A stretch of 64,000 nucleotides of DNA from an uncultured Ruminococcus sp. GTDB taxonomy: Bacteria; Bacillota; Clostridia; Oscillospirales; Acutalibacteraceae. The stretch spans positions 137,541 to 201,540 of the forward strand of contig CAKSNZ010000001.1 of the NCBI GenBank assembly GCA_934476515.1, given 5' to 3'. Numbering within the stretch: the stretch's first letter is position 1; each line of letters starts with the position of its first letter. Both the position numbers and the translations under genes were made by a program. The notes under the pieces were generated by a model. The model was given only the letters and a program-made list of their open reading frames with translations. It ran no database searches and had not been told where the DNA came from. Positions 8,814-17,080 of this stretch are shown here, in pieces.

Positions 8814-8845
8814 GAGAGTAGATATTTTTGACATTGGAGGAAAAT

Positions 8846-9613
8846 ATGTTACTTGCAATAGATATAGGCAATACAAATATTGTGATTGGCATAATAGATA
8901 ATGACAAGGTTGCTTTTACCGGCAGACTTGCAACAGACAAACTAAAAACTGCTGACGAATATGCATTGCAATTTGTTGGTATGCTTAATATGAAACACAT
9001 TGATGTTGCTGACATTGAGGGTGTTATTATCAGTTCTGTTGTGCCACCACTAATCTTAACAATGAAAAGAGCTATCAAAACATTAACAGGAAAAGTTCCT
9101 GTTGTGCTAGGTCCCGGTACAAAAACAGGCCTTAACATTAAATTGGACAATCCGGCACAGTTAGGTTGTGACCAAGTAGCTGATGCAGTTGCAGTAATTA
9201 ACAAATATCCTACACCTGCAATGGTTCTTGATATGGGTACTGCTACTACTGTTTCTGTTATTGACAAAAACAAAAACTACCTTGGTGGACTTATTATTCC
9301 GGGTATTAGAATCAGTCAAGATGCTTTATCATCTTCAACCAGTCAGTTGCCAAGAATCAGTCTTGAAAAGCCTGAAAAAGTTATTGGCAAAAACACTATT
9401 GACTGTATGAAAAGTGGTGCAGTTTATGGCTCAGCATCTATGATTGACGGTTTAGCAGACAGAATTGAAGATGAACTGGGAGAAAAAGTTACTATCATTG
9501 CAACCGGTGGCAACGCTGAAAGCATTGTTTCTGTTTGCAAAAGAGATGTAATCTATGACGGAAACCTACTACTAGACGGACTAAACTTTATATATAAGAA
9601 AAATACAAAGTAA
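8846..9613 (+). CDS. coaX: Type III pantothenate kinase
   Basis: Phosphorylates pantothenate, the first step of CoA synthesis; the type III enzyme is not feedback-inhibited by CoA. Seen: the phosphate loop LLAIDIGNTN at the N-terminus, VPPLILTM, NPAQLGCDQVADAVA and VLDMGTATT. The ATG at 8846 is directly preceded by TTGGAGGAAAAT, so the in-frame codon 18 bases upstream is rejected. birA starts ten bases after its stop. Confidence 0.96.
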   Translation: MLLAIDIGNTNIVIGIIDNDKVAFTGRLATDKLKTADEYALQFVGMLNMKHIDVADIEGVIISSVVPPLILTMKRAIKTLTGKVPVVLGPGTKTGLNIKLDNPAQLGCDQVADAVAVINKYPTPAMVLDMGTATTVSVIDKNKNYLGGLIIPGIRISQDALSSSTSQLPRISLEKPEKVIGKNTIDCMKSGAVYGSASMIDGLADRIEDELGEKVTIIATGGNAESIVSVCKRDVIYDGNLLLDGLNFIYKKNTK

Positions 9614-9623
9614 GAGTGATGAT

Positions 9624-10610
9624 ATGAAAGTAAACGAAAAGAAAGATACTATCCTAAAAATATTGAAAGAAAACAGTGACAAATATATTAGTGGTGAAGA
9701 GCTTTCTAATATGTTTGATGTTAGCCGTACTATTATATGGAAATACATTAAAGAACTAAAGGATACCGGTTACGAAATTGACTCTGTAACACACAGAGGA
9801 TACAGACTTATATCTTCACCGGGAATTTTAAATGCAGGTGAAGTACAAAGCTACATTGATGACACTGCATTAATCGGTAAAAAATTAATTGTACTTGATA
9901 CTATTGACTCAACCAACAACTACTTAAAGGCTAATGCTGACAATTACCCTACCGGTACAGTTATTGCCTCAAGAGAACAGACCGGTGGCAAAGGCAGACT
10001 AGGCAGAGTATGGCAAAGTAAAAAAGATGACACAATCAGTTTCTCTGTACTATTAAGACCTGAAATTTCACCAATGGAAGTTTCTGCAATTACTCCATTA
10101 TGTGGTCTTGCAGTAGCAAAGGCCCTTAATGAATATTTTGACTTTAATGCAAAAATTAAGTGGCCTAATGATGTTATCATTGGTAACAAAAAGTTAGTTG
10201 GTATTCTTACAGAAATGAACTGCGAATTTGACAAGGTTGACTTTATTGTTGTTGGTATCGGTATAAATATTCTTAACAAAGATTTTCCGGAAGAAATTGC
10301 CGGTAAAGCAACCTCTTGTGCATTAGAAAGTGACAAAGAAATTGACAAAAATGTACTTTTGTCAATTATTCTAAAACACATTGAAGATATACTTCTAAAA
10401 GGCAACTATTCTTTTAACGAAGAAAATTTACAAGAATACAAAGACTACTGCGCAACACTTGGCAGAAATATTATTTTCACCAGAAAAGGTGAGAAAGTTT
10501 CAGGTAAGGCAACTGATATTGATAACAACGGTGAGCTTGTTGTTACACTTGAAGATGGCACTAAAGAAACAGTATTTAGTGGTGAAGTTACAGTACAAGG
10601 TATCTACTGA
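9624..10610 (+). CDS. birA: Biotin-protein ligase / biotin repressor BirA
   Basis: Attaches biotin to carboxylase subunits and probably represses biotin genes. The N-terminal winged helix (residues 1-65, EELSNMFDVSRTIIWKYIKEL) gives DNA binding. The catalytic domain has ASREQTGGKGRLGRVW, KWPNDV and GILTEM, and a small C-terminal SH3-like cap follows. The coaX-birA order is common in Firmicutes. A strong terminator follows at 10636. Confidence 0.95.
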   Translation: MKVNEKKDTILKILKENSDKYISGEELSNMFDVSRTIIWKYIKELKDTGYEIDSVTHRGYRLISSPGILNAGEVQSYIDDTALIGKKLIVLDTIDSTNNYLKANADNYPTGTVIASREQTGGKGRLGRVWQSKKDDTISFSVLLRPEISPMEVSAITPLCGLAVAKALNEYFDFNAKIKWPNDVIIGNKKLVGILTEMNCEFDKVDFIVVGIGINILNKDFPEEIAGKATSCALESDKEIDKNVLLSIILKHIEDILLKGNYSFNEENLQEYKDYCATLGRNIIFTRKGEKVSGKATDIDNNGELVVTLEDGTKETVFSGEVTVQGIY

Positions 10611-10635
10611 TAAATTTAATTTGAACATAAAATAA

Positions 10636-10668
10636 GGGCTATTGCAAAAGCAATAGCCCATTTTGTTT
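10636..10668 (+). terminator. Terminator after coaX-birA
   Basis: Ten-pair stem GGGCTATTGC / GCAATAGCCC with an AAAA loop, then ATTTTGTTT. It may also act on the convergent lipoprotein gene. Confidence 0.85.
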
Positions 10669-10673
10669 ATCTC

Positions 10674-11471
10674 TTATTCATTTTCACCATAAGCATCAAT
10701 TTCATCTTGTGGTTCATCAATTACCTTTTTATTCTTATCATAGTAAGTATATGAAATAGCGTTACCCTCACTGTCGTAACCTGTTTCCATATAATAATTT
10801 ACCTTACCGTTTTTATATTCTGTGCGAATATCCTTAACCTGTGTACCGTCATTACGATAGGAATAAACTGTCTTTGTTGTAATAACATCATTAGCATCAT
10901 AGACAGTATCTTCTTTTGTATAGTAAGTGTCACCATATTTTACATAGGTAGTTTTCTCTGTTGAGAAAAGCTTATTTTGGTCGTCATAAGTTATACTTTT
11001 AGTGTTATTACCGTTTTCATCATATTCCATAACCATAGTTGAAGTTAGATTATTTCTATCAACCTTACCGGCATAACTGGTAATCTTTGTATTTTGATTT
11101 TTCTCATCATACTCTCTGACTTCTGTATAATCAAGCACATCACCCTCATAGTGAGTTTGCTTAATTACGTTGTGGTTGCTATCATATTCCATTATGTCAC
11201 CACTTTTGATTGTACCATCTTTTTTACAATCAAAAGACTCTAACGGATATGCGTGTTCATTATCATCATCAGCATAAACCTCATACATATTAGACTCGTT
11301 TAGCTGAGATTTATCTACCTTTCCACCAACAGGATAAGTTAATTCTGCTGTTGTACTCTGAACTTCTGAACTTTGACTATTAGAGTTTGTTTGACTGTCA
11401 CTTTCACAACCAACCAAAAGCATTGAAACTGCTAAAGTTAATATTACTAAAAAAGAAAGTGTTTTCTTCAT
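10674..11471 (-). CDS. Lipoprotein with YD-like repeats, function unknown
   Basis: Signal peptide with lipobox LLVGC at residues 18-22, then a Ser/Asn/Gln-rich linker and about six tandem short beta repeats of the type EYDENGNNTKSITYDD. Such repeats resemble the YD/MORN-like strands of surface proteins. Expected on the outer face of the membrane. No catalytic motif is seen and no function can be given. Confidence 0.7.
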   Translation of the reverse strand: MKKTLSFLVILTLAVSMLLVGCESDSQTNSNSQSSEVQSTTAELTYPVGGKVDKSQLNESNMYEVYADDDNEHAYPLESFDCKKDGTIKSGDIMEYDSNHNVIKQTHYEGDVLDYTEVREYDEKNQNTKITSYAGKVDRNNLTSTMVMEYDENGNNTKSITYDDQNKLFSTEKTTYVKYGDTYYTKEDTVYDANDVITTKTVYSYRNDGTQVKDIRTEYKNGKVNYYMETGYDSEGNAISYTYYDKNKKVIDEPQDEIDAYGENE

Positions 11472-11548
11472 TTACTGCACCTCGTTTCTCTAATATTCTA
11501 ACATGAAGTGCTATCTTTTGCAATGATTTGTAAGTATATAAAAAATTT

Positions 11549-12220
11549 TTACCCTTTATTCATATTTGCCTTTACTTTATATGCATAAATAGTTGGCAAT
11601 ACTGCAATAGTTACAACAAAAATAACTATACCAACAATAGAAACTACTGCACTAAAGTTACCACAAAATAGAGAAACAAAACCGGTAATCAACACTAAAA
11701 AGCTACCAATCATACCTGCTTTACCGGCAAATCTATGGGTCTTTTTCCATACAGTTTCGTTATTTAAAGTTGCAGAAACTCTAATACCAAATGTACCGTT
11801 AGGCTTTATCTTAGGCATAAAATTACTAAACAATAAACCGATTAATCCAAGAACAACACTACAAATAAACGGAACAACCTTTGATAATATTTTACCATCA
11901 CCATTGGTTGATAGAACTAGTAGCACCCAAAACATAGCTAAAATCAGAATAAAAAATCCTGTAATGCAAATGGTGAGATATTTACTGTTTTTCTGATGAT
12001 TAATATTTTTTGCCATAACCTTTTCAATTATAAGGAACACTACTGCCATCAAAACTAAAATAGCAGGTAAAAACATAAAGGACCACTTTGAACCTTCGTT
12101 ATCCACATTGCCGTAAAAATCGTAATGAATAGGTACAATGTCTCTATCTATAAACCCAATATAAATTGCTGATGCTACTGCGTTTAATAGAGAAATAATC
12201 AAACACAAATACTTTTTCAT
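11549..12220 (-). CDS. SdpI-family membrane protein (immunity-type)
   Basis: 223-aa protein with about six membrane segments: an N-terminal DUF1648-type segment and a C-terminal SdpI domain with PNGTFGIRVSATLNN, ETVWKKTHRFAG. In Bacillus SdpI gives immunity to the SdpC toxin and sequesters SdpR. The start lies two bases after the stop of the ArsR gene, with AAAGGA inside that gene, so the pair is translationally coupled as in sdpRI. No sdpABC toxin genes are in the window, so it may protect against foreign toxins or have another role. Confidence 0.85.
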   Translation of the reverse strand: MKKYLCLIISLLNAVASAIYIGFIDRDIVPIHYDFYGNVDNEGSKWSFMFLPAILVLMAVVFLIIEKVMAKNINHQKNSKYLTICITGFFILILAMFWVLLVLSTNGDGKILSKVVPFICSVVLGLIGLLFSNFMPKIKPNGTFGIRVSATLNNETVWKKTHRFAGKAGMIGSFLVLITGFVSLFCGNFSAVVSIVGIVIFVVTIAVLPTIYAYKVKANMNKG

Positions 12221-12222
12221 AA

Positions 12223-12516
12223 CTAATCCTTTCCTCTGCTACTTAAATCAGAAATAAGTTTCAAAACATCCTCAAGAACACTTGTCTTGAGAGAATAATT
12301 TACATTTTGACCTACCTTTTCAGCATCAACTAGGTCAGCCTGTTTAAGAATATTTAGGTGATTGCTAATTGAGGGTTTTGTCATATTAAACTCATTTGCA
12401 ATTTCACCGGCATTCATATCTTTATCCTTTAAGAGTGATAAAATCTTTCTTCTTGTAGGGTCAGCTAAAGCCTTCCACACATCTCCCACTTTTAACACCG
12501 GCCTTTCATATTTCAA
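12223..12516 (-). CDS. ArsR-family repressor (SdpR-like)
   Basis: Winged-helix repressor with KALADPTRRKILSLL, the hallmark of the SdpR/ArsR group, and the recognition region MTKPSISNHLNILKQA. No metal-binding cysteines are seen. The longest frame starts with TTG at 12516, which has no ribosome-binding site. GTG codons at 12498, 12489 or 12480 (the last just after GGGAG) are plausible real starts. Promoter and palindromes just upstream suggest autoregulation of sdpR-sdpI. Confidence 0.85.
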   Translation of the reverse strand: MKYERPVLKVGDVWKALADPTRRKILSLLKDKDMNAGEIANEFNMTKPSISNHLNILKQADLVDAEKVGQNVNYSLKTSVLEDVLKLISDLSSRGKD

Positions 12517-12518
12517 AT

Positions 12519-12566
12519 TAATTAAAATTTAATTAGTTATTTAGGCAATTATCTAATTAACTAATT
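12519..12566 (-). promoter_or_regulatory. Palindromic operators of the sdpR-like operon
   Basis: A perfect 17-base palindrome TAATTAAA-A-TTTAATTA lies at 12519-12535, and a second TAATTA-rich block at about 12547-12566 overlaps the expected transcription start. The position just downstream of the -10 box is what an autorepressor would use. Confidence 0.55.
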
Positions 12567-12568
12567 AC

Positions 12569-12597
12569 AGTATAATAAGCAAAAGTAATATTGTCAA
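12569..12597 (-). promoter_or_regulatory. Strong promoter of the sdpR-sdpI operon
   Basis: Minus strand TTGACA (12592-12597), 17-bp spacer, TATACT (12569-12574). Confidence 0.75.
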
Positions 12598-12668
12598 TAC
12601 TTTTTATAAAATAACTTTATATTTTCAAAAAATCATGGTATAACATTATTGTAAAAGGAGTGTTTCTT

Positions 12669-13001
12669 ATGGAAAAACTAATTAAAAATATAGAAAAATC
12701 ACAGGTATTAAAACTAAAGGATCAGGTTAACTTTCAGGATGGTCAAATTGTAAGCAAAACTTTGGTACAGAATGACGCTGTTAGCCTCACACTTTTTGCT
12801 TTTGAAAAGGATGAAGAAATCTCTACTCATCAGTCAGAGGGTGACGCAATGGTTACTGTTCTTGAGGGTAAAGGTAAGTTCACTGTTGGTGGTGTTGAAC
12901 ATATTGTTTCTGAAGGTGAAACACTTATTATGCCGTCAAAAGTTCCTCATGCAGTTTATGGTGAAGAAAGATTTAAGTGGCTTTTGACTTGTATTTTCTA
13001 A
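12669..13001 (+). CDS. Small cupin-domain protein
   Basis: Single conserved beta-barrel of about 110 residues with two cupin motifs: THQSEGDAMVTVLEG and a second around MPSKVPHAVYG. Such proteins bind a metal through His/Glu and are enzymes or small-molecule binders; the substrate is unknown. The ATG at 12669 is preferred to a GTG at 12660 because AAGGAG stands eight bases before it and overlaps the GTG. Single-gene unit with its own terminator. Confidence 0.85.
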   Translation: MEKLIKNIEKSQVLKLKDQVNFQDGQIVSKTLVQNDAVSLTLFAFEKDEEISTHQSEGDAMVTVLEGKGKFTVGGVEHIVSEGETLIMPSKVPHAVYGEERFKWLLTCIF

Positions 13002-13012
13002 TTTCTTAATTT

Positions 13013-13048
13013 AAAAGGTCTGTATCGTATGATACAGACCTTTTACTT
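13013..13048 (+). terminator. Terminator of the cupin gene
   Basis: Fourteen-pair stem AAAAGGTCTGTATC / GATACAGACCTTTT with a GTAT loop, then ACTTTTATT. Confidence 0.85.
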
Positions 13049-13134
13049 TTATTATTAGTATAATTTTGTGAATAAATTTTGTGCTAAAAGTCTTTTAATT
13101 TTAAAAGGTATTATACTTTGTTAGCTAATAAAGG

Positions 13135-13170
13135 CAAAAAATAAGAACCATTCAAACGAACGGTTCTTAT
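13135..13170 (-). terminator. Terminator of the tRNA-Thr/tRNA-Tyr unit
   Basis: Minus strand AAGAACCGTTC / GAATGGTTCTT (one G-T pair), loop GTTT, then ATTTTTTGCC, starting directly after the CCA end of tRNA-Tyr. Confidence 0.75.
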
Positions 13171-13255
13171 TGGTGGGAGATGGTGGATTCGAACCACCGA
13201 AGGCGTTGCCAGCAGATTTACAGTCTGTCCCCTTTGGCCACTCGGGAAATCTCCC
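13171..13255 (-). tRNA. tRNA-Tyr (anticodon GUA)
   Basis: Full class II cloverleaf with long variable arm: acceptor GGGAGAT / ATCTCCC, anticodon arm CAGACTGTAAATCTG with GTA, T arm GGTTCGAATCC, encoded CCA. Confidence 0.95.
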
Positions 13256-13290
13256 ATATTATAAAGCCTACTAAATAGTAGGCTTGTTTT

Positions 13291-13366
13291 TGGAGCTGGT
13301 GGACGGACTTGAACCCCCGACCTGCTGATTACAAATCAGCTGCTCTACCAACTGAGCTACACCAGC
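13291..13366 (-). tRNA. tRNA-Thr (anticodon UGU)
   Basis: 76-base cloverleaf: acceptor GCTGGTG / CACCAGC, anticodon arm GCTGA-TTTGTAA-TCAGC with TGT, T loop GTTCAAGTCC, encoded CCA. Upstream partner of tRNA-Tyr in the same transcript. A small hairpin at 13264-13285 between them may mark processing. Confidence 0.95.
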
Positions 13367-13417
13367 TTATATAGTGTTTTGTATCAGAAATTTATTACGA
13401 ATTACTGACGCTTTATT

Positions 13418-13446
13418 AATATATCACACTTATAATTAATTGTCAA
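13418..13446 (-). promoter_or_regulatory. Promoter of the tRNA unit
   Basis: Minus strand TTGACA (13441-13446), 17-bp spacer, TATATT (13418-13423). Confidence 0.7.
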
Positions 13447-13571
13447 GAGATTTTTTAATATTTTTTGTTTTATAAATCTGTGTTGTAAATAGATATAACC
13501 CATTTTAGGGTAAAAATAAAATACGATTTAATATTTCGCTTGTTTTACTGACTTTTGATTATGAATATTAA

Positions 13572-14090
13572 TTAATGAATGGATTTTAATTCTAACTTTT
13601 CACTCAATAACTGCATTGGACTCTTGTAATCAAGCGTTCTCATTGTTTTGTTATTACTCCATTCTAAATGCCCTTTTAATTTTGTGTTTAATTATTCAAT
13701 ATTTCTGAATGTTTCCCAATCATAGAAATATCTTTGGTCATTTCTATGACTTCTTTCTACCTTTCCGTTGTGCCAAGGTGTTCGTGGTGGTATTAATTTA
13801 TGATTTATACCTAGTTTGTTTAATTCTATTTCAAAAGGACTTTTCACTTCACTGCTATGATATTTATATGTGAACTCTCTTCCGTTATCTGTTTGGACAG
13901 TTTGTATTTTAAACGGAAATTCTTTCAATAGCATTTTCAAGAATTTGGTTGAGTTTTCCGGTGTATGTTCTTCAAACCCATATACAAATCTCATCCTTGT
14001 ACATTCATCTATTGCAGTCCATTGATAAAAATGCATTCCATCCCTTAAAGCCTTGCCTCTTAAACAATTATATGGTACTTCTTTCTTAGG
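13572..14090 (-). pseudogene. IS481-like DDE transposase remnant
   Basis: The frame holds the rve integrase core: YQWTAIDECTRMRF with the first Asp, QTDNGREF with the second, and a C-terminal WHNGKVERSHR with the catalytic Glu. A TAA at 13692-13694 interrupts it. Past that stop the same frame continues with a typical IS481 tail (HLEWSNNKTMRTL, then SPMQLL) up to TAA at 13572. Another stop at 14091 and the missing N-terminal HTH domain show that the 5' half is lost. So this is a dead fragment, next to the tRNA promoter and at the left edge of the GC-rich block. Confidence 0.85.
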
Positions 14091-14188
14091 TTAATGTTTT
14101 TTAGCGATTCCATTATACCATATTTTGAAGTTGCTCCTCTTTTTTATTGGGTCATATCATCATATCATTTTAGCACATACATGCTGTG

Positions 14189-14217
14189 TTGCAAAAGACG
14201 GTCGGGTGTGGTACACT
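14189..14217 (+). promoter_or_regulatory. Possible promoter of the island signalling genes
   Basis: TTGCAA (14189-14194), 17-bp spacer, TACACT (14212-14217), at the point where base composition shifts to GC-rich. Confidence 0.4.
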
Positions 14218-14261
14218 TGGATTAGAATTCTATGCATTTTTGCAAAAGGGGGAAGGTGCCT

Positions 14262-15875
14262 GTGTCTGCCAACCGTAAGGGCTTGTCTGTAACGGAACAC
14301 CATGTGCTGCGCAGTGTGGCCATTGCCGTCTTGTTTGTGCTGTCCGGCGTGTTAGGGCATATTCCCGCGTCGGTGCCTTATGTAAAAACCCTTATGGAAT
14401 GGGCAGGGTACAGCATTGTGCTACTGTTGCTGTCTGAGTGGATGATTCGCATTTTTCTGCGAGTGCGGCAGCGCTCTATTTGCTATTGTCTGCTGGCGGT
14501 GGCAGGGTTGTGTATCTTTTGGTATATGGCACGCACCTTAAAATGGTCAGTGGCAGGAGACGAGTTGATGCGGCGGTATCTGTGGTACCTTTATTATGTG
14601 CCGATTGTACTGTTACCGCCCTTGTCGCTGCTGACGGCCTTTTGCGTTGGCCGACCGCCGTCCTACCATGTGCATCGACGATGGCTGTGGCTGTTTGTGC
14701 CGGTGGGTATTCTGATTTTGTTGGTGCTGACGAATGATTTGCACCAGTGGGTCTTTGCCTTTCAAAAGGATTTTGTAAACAGTACATCCAGCTATATCAG
14801 ACGGGGTGGGTACTATGCAATTGCTGCGTGGTCTTGTGTACTGATTATGGCAGCGTTGGCGGTACTGTATCAGCGATGCAAAATTCCGGACAGTCGGCGG
14901 CGGATTTTGCTGCCCTTCCTGTTTGTGGCACTGGCAGCTGTTTATGCGGTAGCATATCCTTTTTTCAGCGATACATATCTGTTTAAGTGTATGGATTTAA
15001 CCACATTGTTTTGCGGCGTGATTTACGGCGTGTTTAATACCTGCGCCGCCGTGGGCTTGATTCAAACCAATAGCCGTTACGAGGCGCTTTACAGCCAAAC
15101 GGATATGGATACTTGGATTACGGATGAAAATTTGCAGGTGGCATACACCTCTAAGGGCGTGGTTTTGCCGCCAAGGGAACGTATGGAGACGGCCCTTCGG
15201 CATACCGTGCCGTTGCCTGACCACCGTCAGCTGAAATGTATGTCCATATATGGAGGCTATGTGTTCTGGATTGAGGATGTGTCTGCCGTCCATGCACTGC
15301 TGGAACAGCTGCAAGAAGATAAAGAGCTGCTGCAGGACAAAGAAAGCCTGTTGCAAGCCGAGATTGAAGTTAAAAAGAAGCAAGCGGCCGTAGAAAAGCA
15401 GCTGGACTTATATACAAAAATTGACGCCTCCGTAGGGGCGCAGGCCGCGGCGATGGAGCAAGTGCTGCAAGCGATGGGCAGCGACAATGCGGAGCAATCG
15501 CTGAAAACTCTGTGTCTGCTGTGTGCCTATATAAAGCGCAAAAGCAATTTGCTGCTGCTTGGAGAGCACAACGCAAGCGTGTCGGTGCGGGAATTGTCGC
15601 TTTGCTTGCAAGAGAGCTGCAACGCCTTGGCTCTGTTTGGTGTGCAATGCAACTTAAATCCCTCTGATGAGGGAGAAGCGCCGATTGAGACGCTGATAGA
15701 TTTATATGCCGCCTTTGAGGCGCAAATAGAAGCCCAAATGCCAGGCTTGGAGGCATTGTATATTAAGGTGTCGCAAACCCCGGCAGAAGTCATGGTGCAT
15801 TTGGTTATGCAGCCGGAAGCCGGCGAGGCGCTGACCCTGCGCCTTTGCGGCAGCAAGGAAGGTGGGGCAGAATGA
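14262..15875 (+). CDS. Polytopic sensor protein with 7TM-type N-terminus, coiled coil and no kinase ATPase domain
   Basis: The N-terminal 280 residues hold about seven or eight membrane helices, like the 7TM sensor region of Clostridia histidine kinases. A short PAS-like part follows (DTWITDENLQVAYTSKG), then a Glu/Lys/Gln-rich coiled coil near residues 340-390 and a C-terminal helical part. No H-box and no N/G boxes are seen, so it cannot act as a complete kinase. The GTG at 14262 follows GGGGGAAGG at six bases and is preferred to the ATG at 14232. It overlaps the next gene by ATGA, so the two are coupled. Probable role: ligand-sensing partner of the downstream kinase. Confidence 0.7.
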   Translation: MSANRKGLSVTEHHVLRSVAIAVLFVLSGVLGHIPASVPYVKTLMEWAGYSIVLLLLSEWMIRIFLRVRQRSICYCLLAVAGLCIFWYMARTLKWSVAGDELMRRYLWYLYYVPIVLLPPLSLLTAFCVGRPPSYHVHRRWLWLFVPVGILILLVLTNDLHQWVFAFQKDFVNSTSSYIRRGGYYAIAAWSCVLIMAALAVLYQRCKIPDSRRRILLPFLFVALAAVYAVAYPFFSDTYLFKCMDLTTLFCGVIYGVFNTCAAVGLIQTNSRYEALYSQTDMDTWITDENLQVAYTSKGVVLPPRERMETALRHTVPLPDHRQLKCMSIYGGYVFWIEDVSAVHALLEQLQEDKELLQDKESLLQAEIEVKKKQAAVEKQLDLYTKIDASVGAQAAAMEQVLQAMGSDNAEQSLKTLCLLCAYIKRKSNLLLLGEHNASVSVRELSLCLQESCNALALFGVQCNLNPSDEGEAPIETLIDLYAAFEAQIEAQMPGLEALYIKVSQTPAEVMVHLVMQPEAGEALTLRLCGSKEGGAE

Positions 15876-17008
15876 ACTTGGTTGCCATTTTGTTGCTCAT
15901 TGTTGCATACTTGCTGAGCATGATTTTGTTGTTTTTTGTTTATCGTAAGGCGCGGCGCTGGAGCGGCGTGCTGCCCTGTGCCGCCTTGTCGGTGGCAGAG
16001 TTTTTGGCGCTGGTGGGGCTGGTTGGCGTGCGCAACGGAGATTGTGCGTTGCCGTGGGCTGCCGGTTGGTCGGCGGCAGGTGCAGCCGCATTCTTGATTT
16101 GTACCGCTTTGGCGCTGGTGCTGTACCGGCGGCGGTATCGGCGGATGTTGTCCGGCAACTCGATTCAGGAGAGTACGGACAAGGTGCCCTTGGGGCTTTG
16201 CTTTTATTATCCGGATGGTGTTCCCATTTTAATCAATGCGCGTATGCAGCATTTGGCAGAGCGCGTAACCGGCAGTGCGATTACCAATGCAGAGGTGTTT
16301 TGCCGCCGTGTGGACGGCAAAACCGTAGAGGTGGACGGGCGGTACTACCGTTTTTGCAGTGCAGATATGGATTGCAATGGCGAGACCGTGCGGCGGCTGT
16401 GGGCAATGGATATTACGGATTTGCATCGATTGACGCTGGAACTGGACGCAGAGAATGCAGCCCGTAAGGAAATCAATCAGCGCCTACTGGCGTACAGTCG
16501 GCAAGTGGAGGCACTGACCAGAGACCGGGAAGTGCTGAAGGCCAAAATGGATATTCACGACAAAATGGGTCGAATGCTGTTAGAGACTAAAATTTTTTTG
16601 GAGGAAGGCAACAGGGATTATACCTCCATTGCAAACCGTTGGCACCATACGCTGACGGTGTTTACCACGCGCTTTTGGCGAGAGCGTACACCGGCGGATG
16701 TGCAGGCGCTGGAGCAAATGGCGGCGGCTATGCACCTGCAGTTGCAAATGGACGGCGTGCCGGAGCAGGCGGTGTTTTTGGAAGCGGTGCGGGAGTGTAT
16801 GACCAATGCGGTGCGCCACGCAGGCGCAGGGGCAATGTATGTGCAGGCAACGCCCCACAGAATTGTGATTACCAATAACGGCAAACCGCCGGAGCGCCCC
16901 ATTACCGAGGGCGGCGGTCTTTCGGATCTGCGCCAAAAGGTGGAGCAGCAGGGCGGTACGATGACGGTAGAAAGTGCGCCGGTGTTTCGGCTGCAAATTG
17001 ATTTATAA
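15872..17008 (+). CDS. Sensor histidine kinase, NarX/LuxR-partner type
   Basis: Two or three N-terminal membrane helices, then a PAS-like middle, a coiled coil, and a HisKA_3-type dimerisation motif IHDKMGRMLLE with the likely phospho-acceptor His. The HATPase_c domain at the C-terminus has ECMTNAVRHAG (N box) and GGGLSDLRQKVEQQGG (G box). The start ATG overlaps the upstream stop (ATGA) and excludes the in-frame ATG at 15845. The partner regulator begins 72 bases downstream under its own promoter. GC-rich composition sets the whole group apart from the flanks. Confidence 0.8.
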   Translation: MNLVAILLLIVAYLLSMILLFFVYRKARRWSGVLPCAALSVAEFLALVGLVGVRNGDCALPWAAGWSAAGAAAFLICTALALVLYRRRYRRMLSGNSIQESTDKVPLGLCFYYPDGVPILINARMQHLAERVTGSAITNAEVFCRRVDGKTVEVDGRYYRFCSADMDCNGETVRRLWAMDITDLHRLTLELDAENAARKEINQRLLAYSRQVEALTRDREVLKAKMDIHDKMGRMLLETKIFLEEGNRDYTSIANRWHHTLTVFTTRFWRERTPADVQALEQMAAAMHLQLQMDGVPEQAVFLEAVRECMTNAVRHAGAGAMYVQATPHRIVITNNGKPPERPITEGGGLSDLRQKVEQQGGTMTVESAPVFRLQIDL

Positions 17009-17011
17009 AAT

Positions 17012-17029
17012 CTGTCCTTTTGGGTAGGG
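17012..17029 (+). promoter_or_regulatory. 18-bp motif, copy 1, before the response regulator
   Basis: CTGTCCTTTTGGGTAGGG, imperfect dyad with half-sites CTGTCC and CTACCC. A TATAAT box lies at 17050-17055, 20 bases beyond the motif end, so the motif sits against the -35 region. Copy 2 at 17750 differs by one base and has the same spacing to its best -10 candidate. Confidence 0.65.
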
Positions 17030-17080
17030 TGTAGCGGTGCGAAATGCAGTATAATAAAAGCAAAACAGGAGGTGATTGCC

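Noticed and set aside
8791..9273. 160-codon minus-strand frame over coaX
   Set aside because: Antisense shadow; coaX is well supported by motifs and ribosome-binding site.
13264..13285. Hairpin AAGCCTAC / GTAGGCTT between the two tRNAs as a terminator
   Set aside because: On the tRNA strand it is followed by TATAATATG, not a T-run; more likely a processing structure.
14476..16996. Several long reading frames on the minus strand and in other frames of the GC-rich block
   Set aside because: They lie opposite the sensor and kinase genes, have no ribosome-binding sites and encode low-complexity Arg/Pro/Cys-rich sequences; high GC removes stops by chance.
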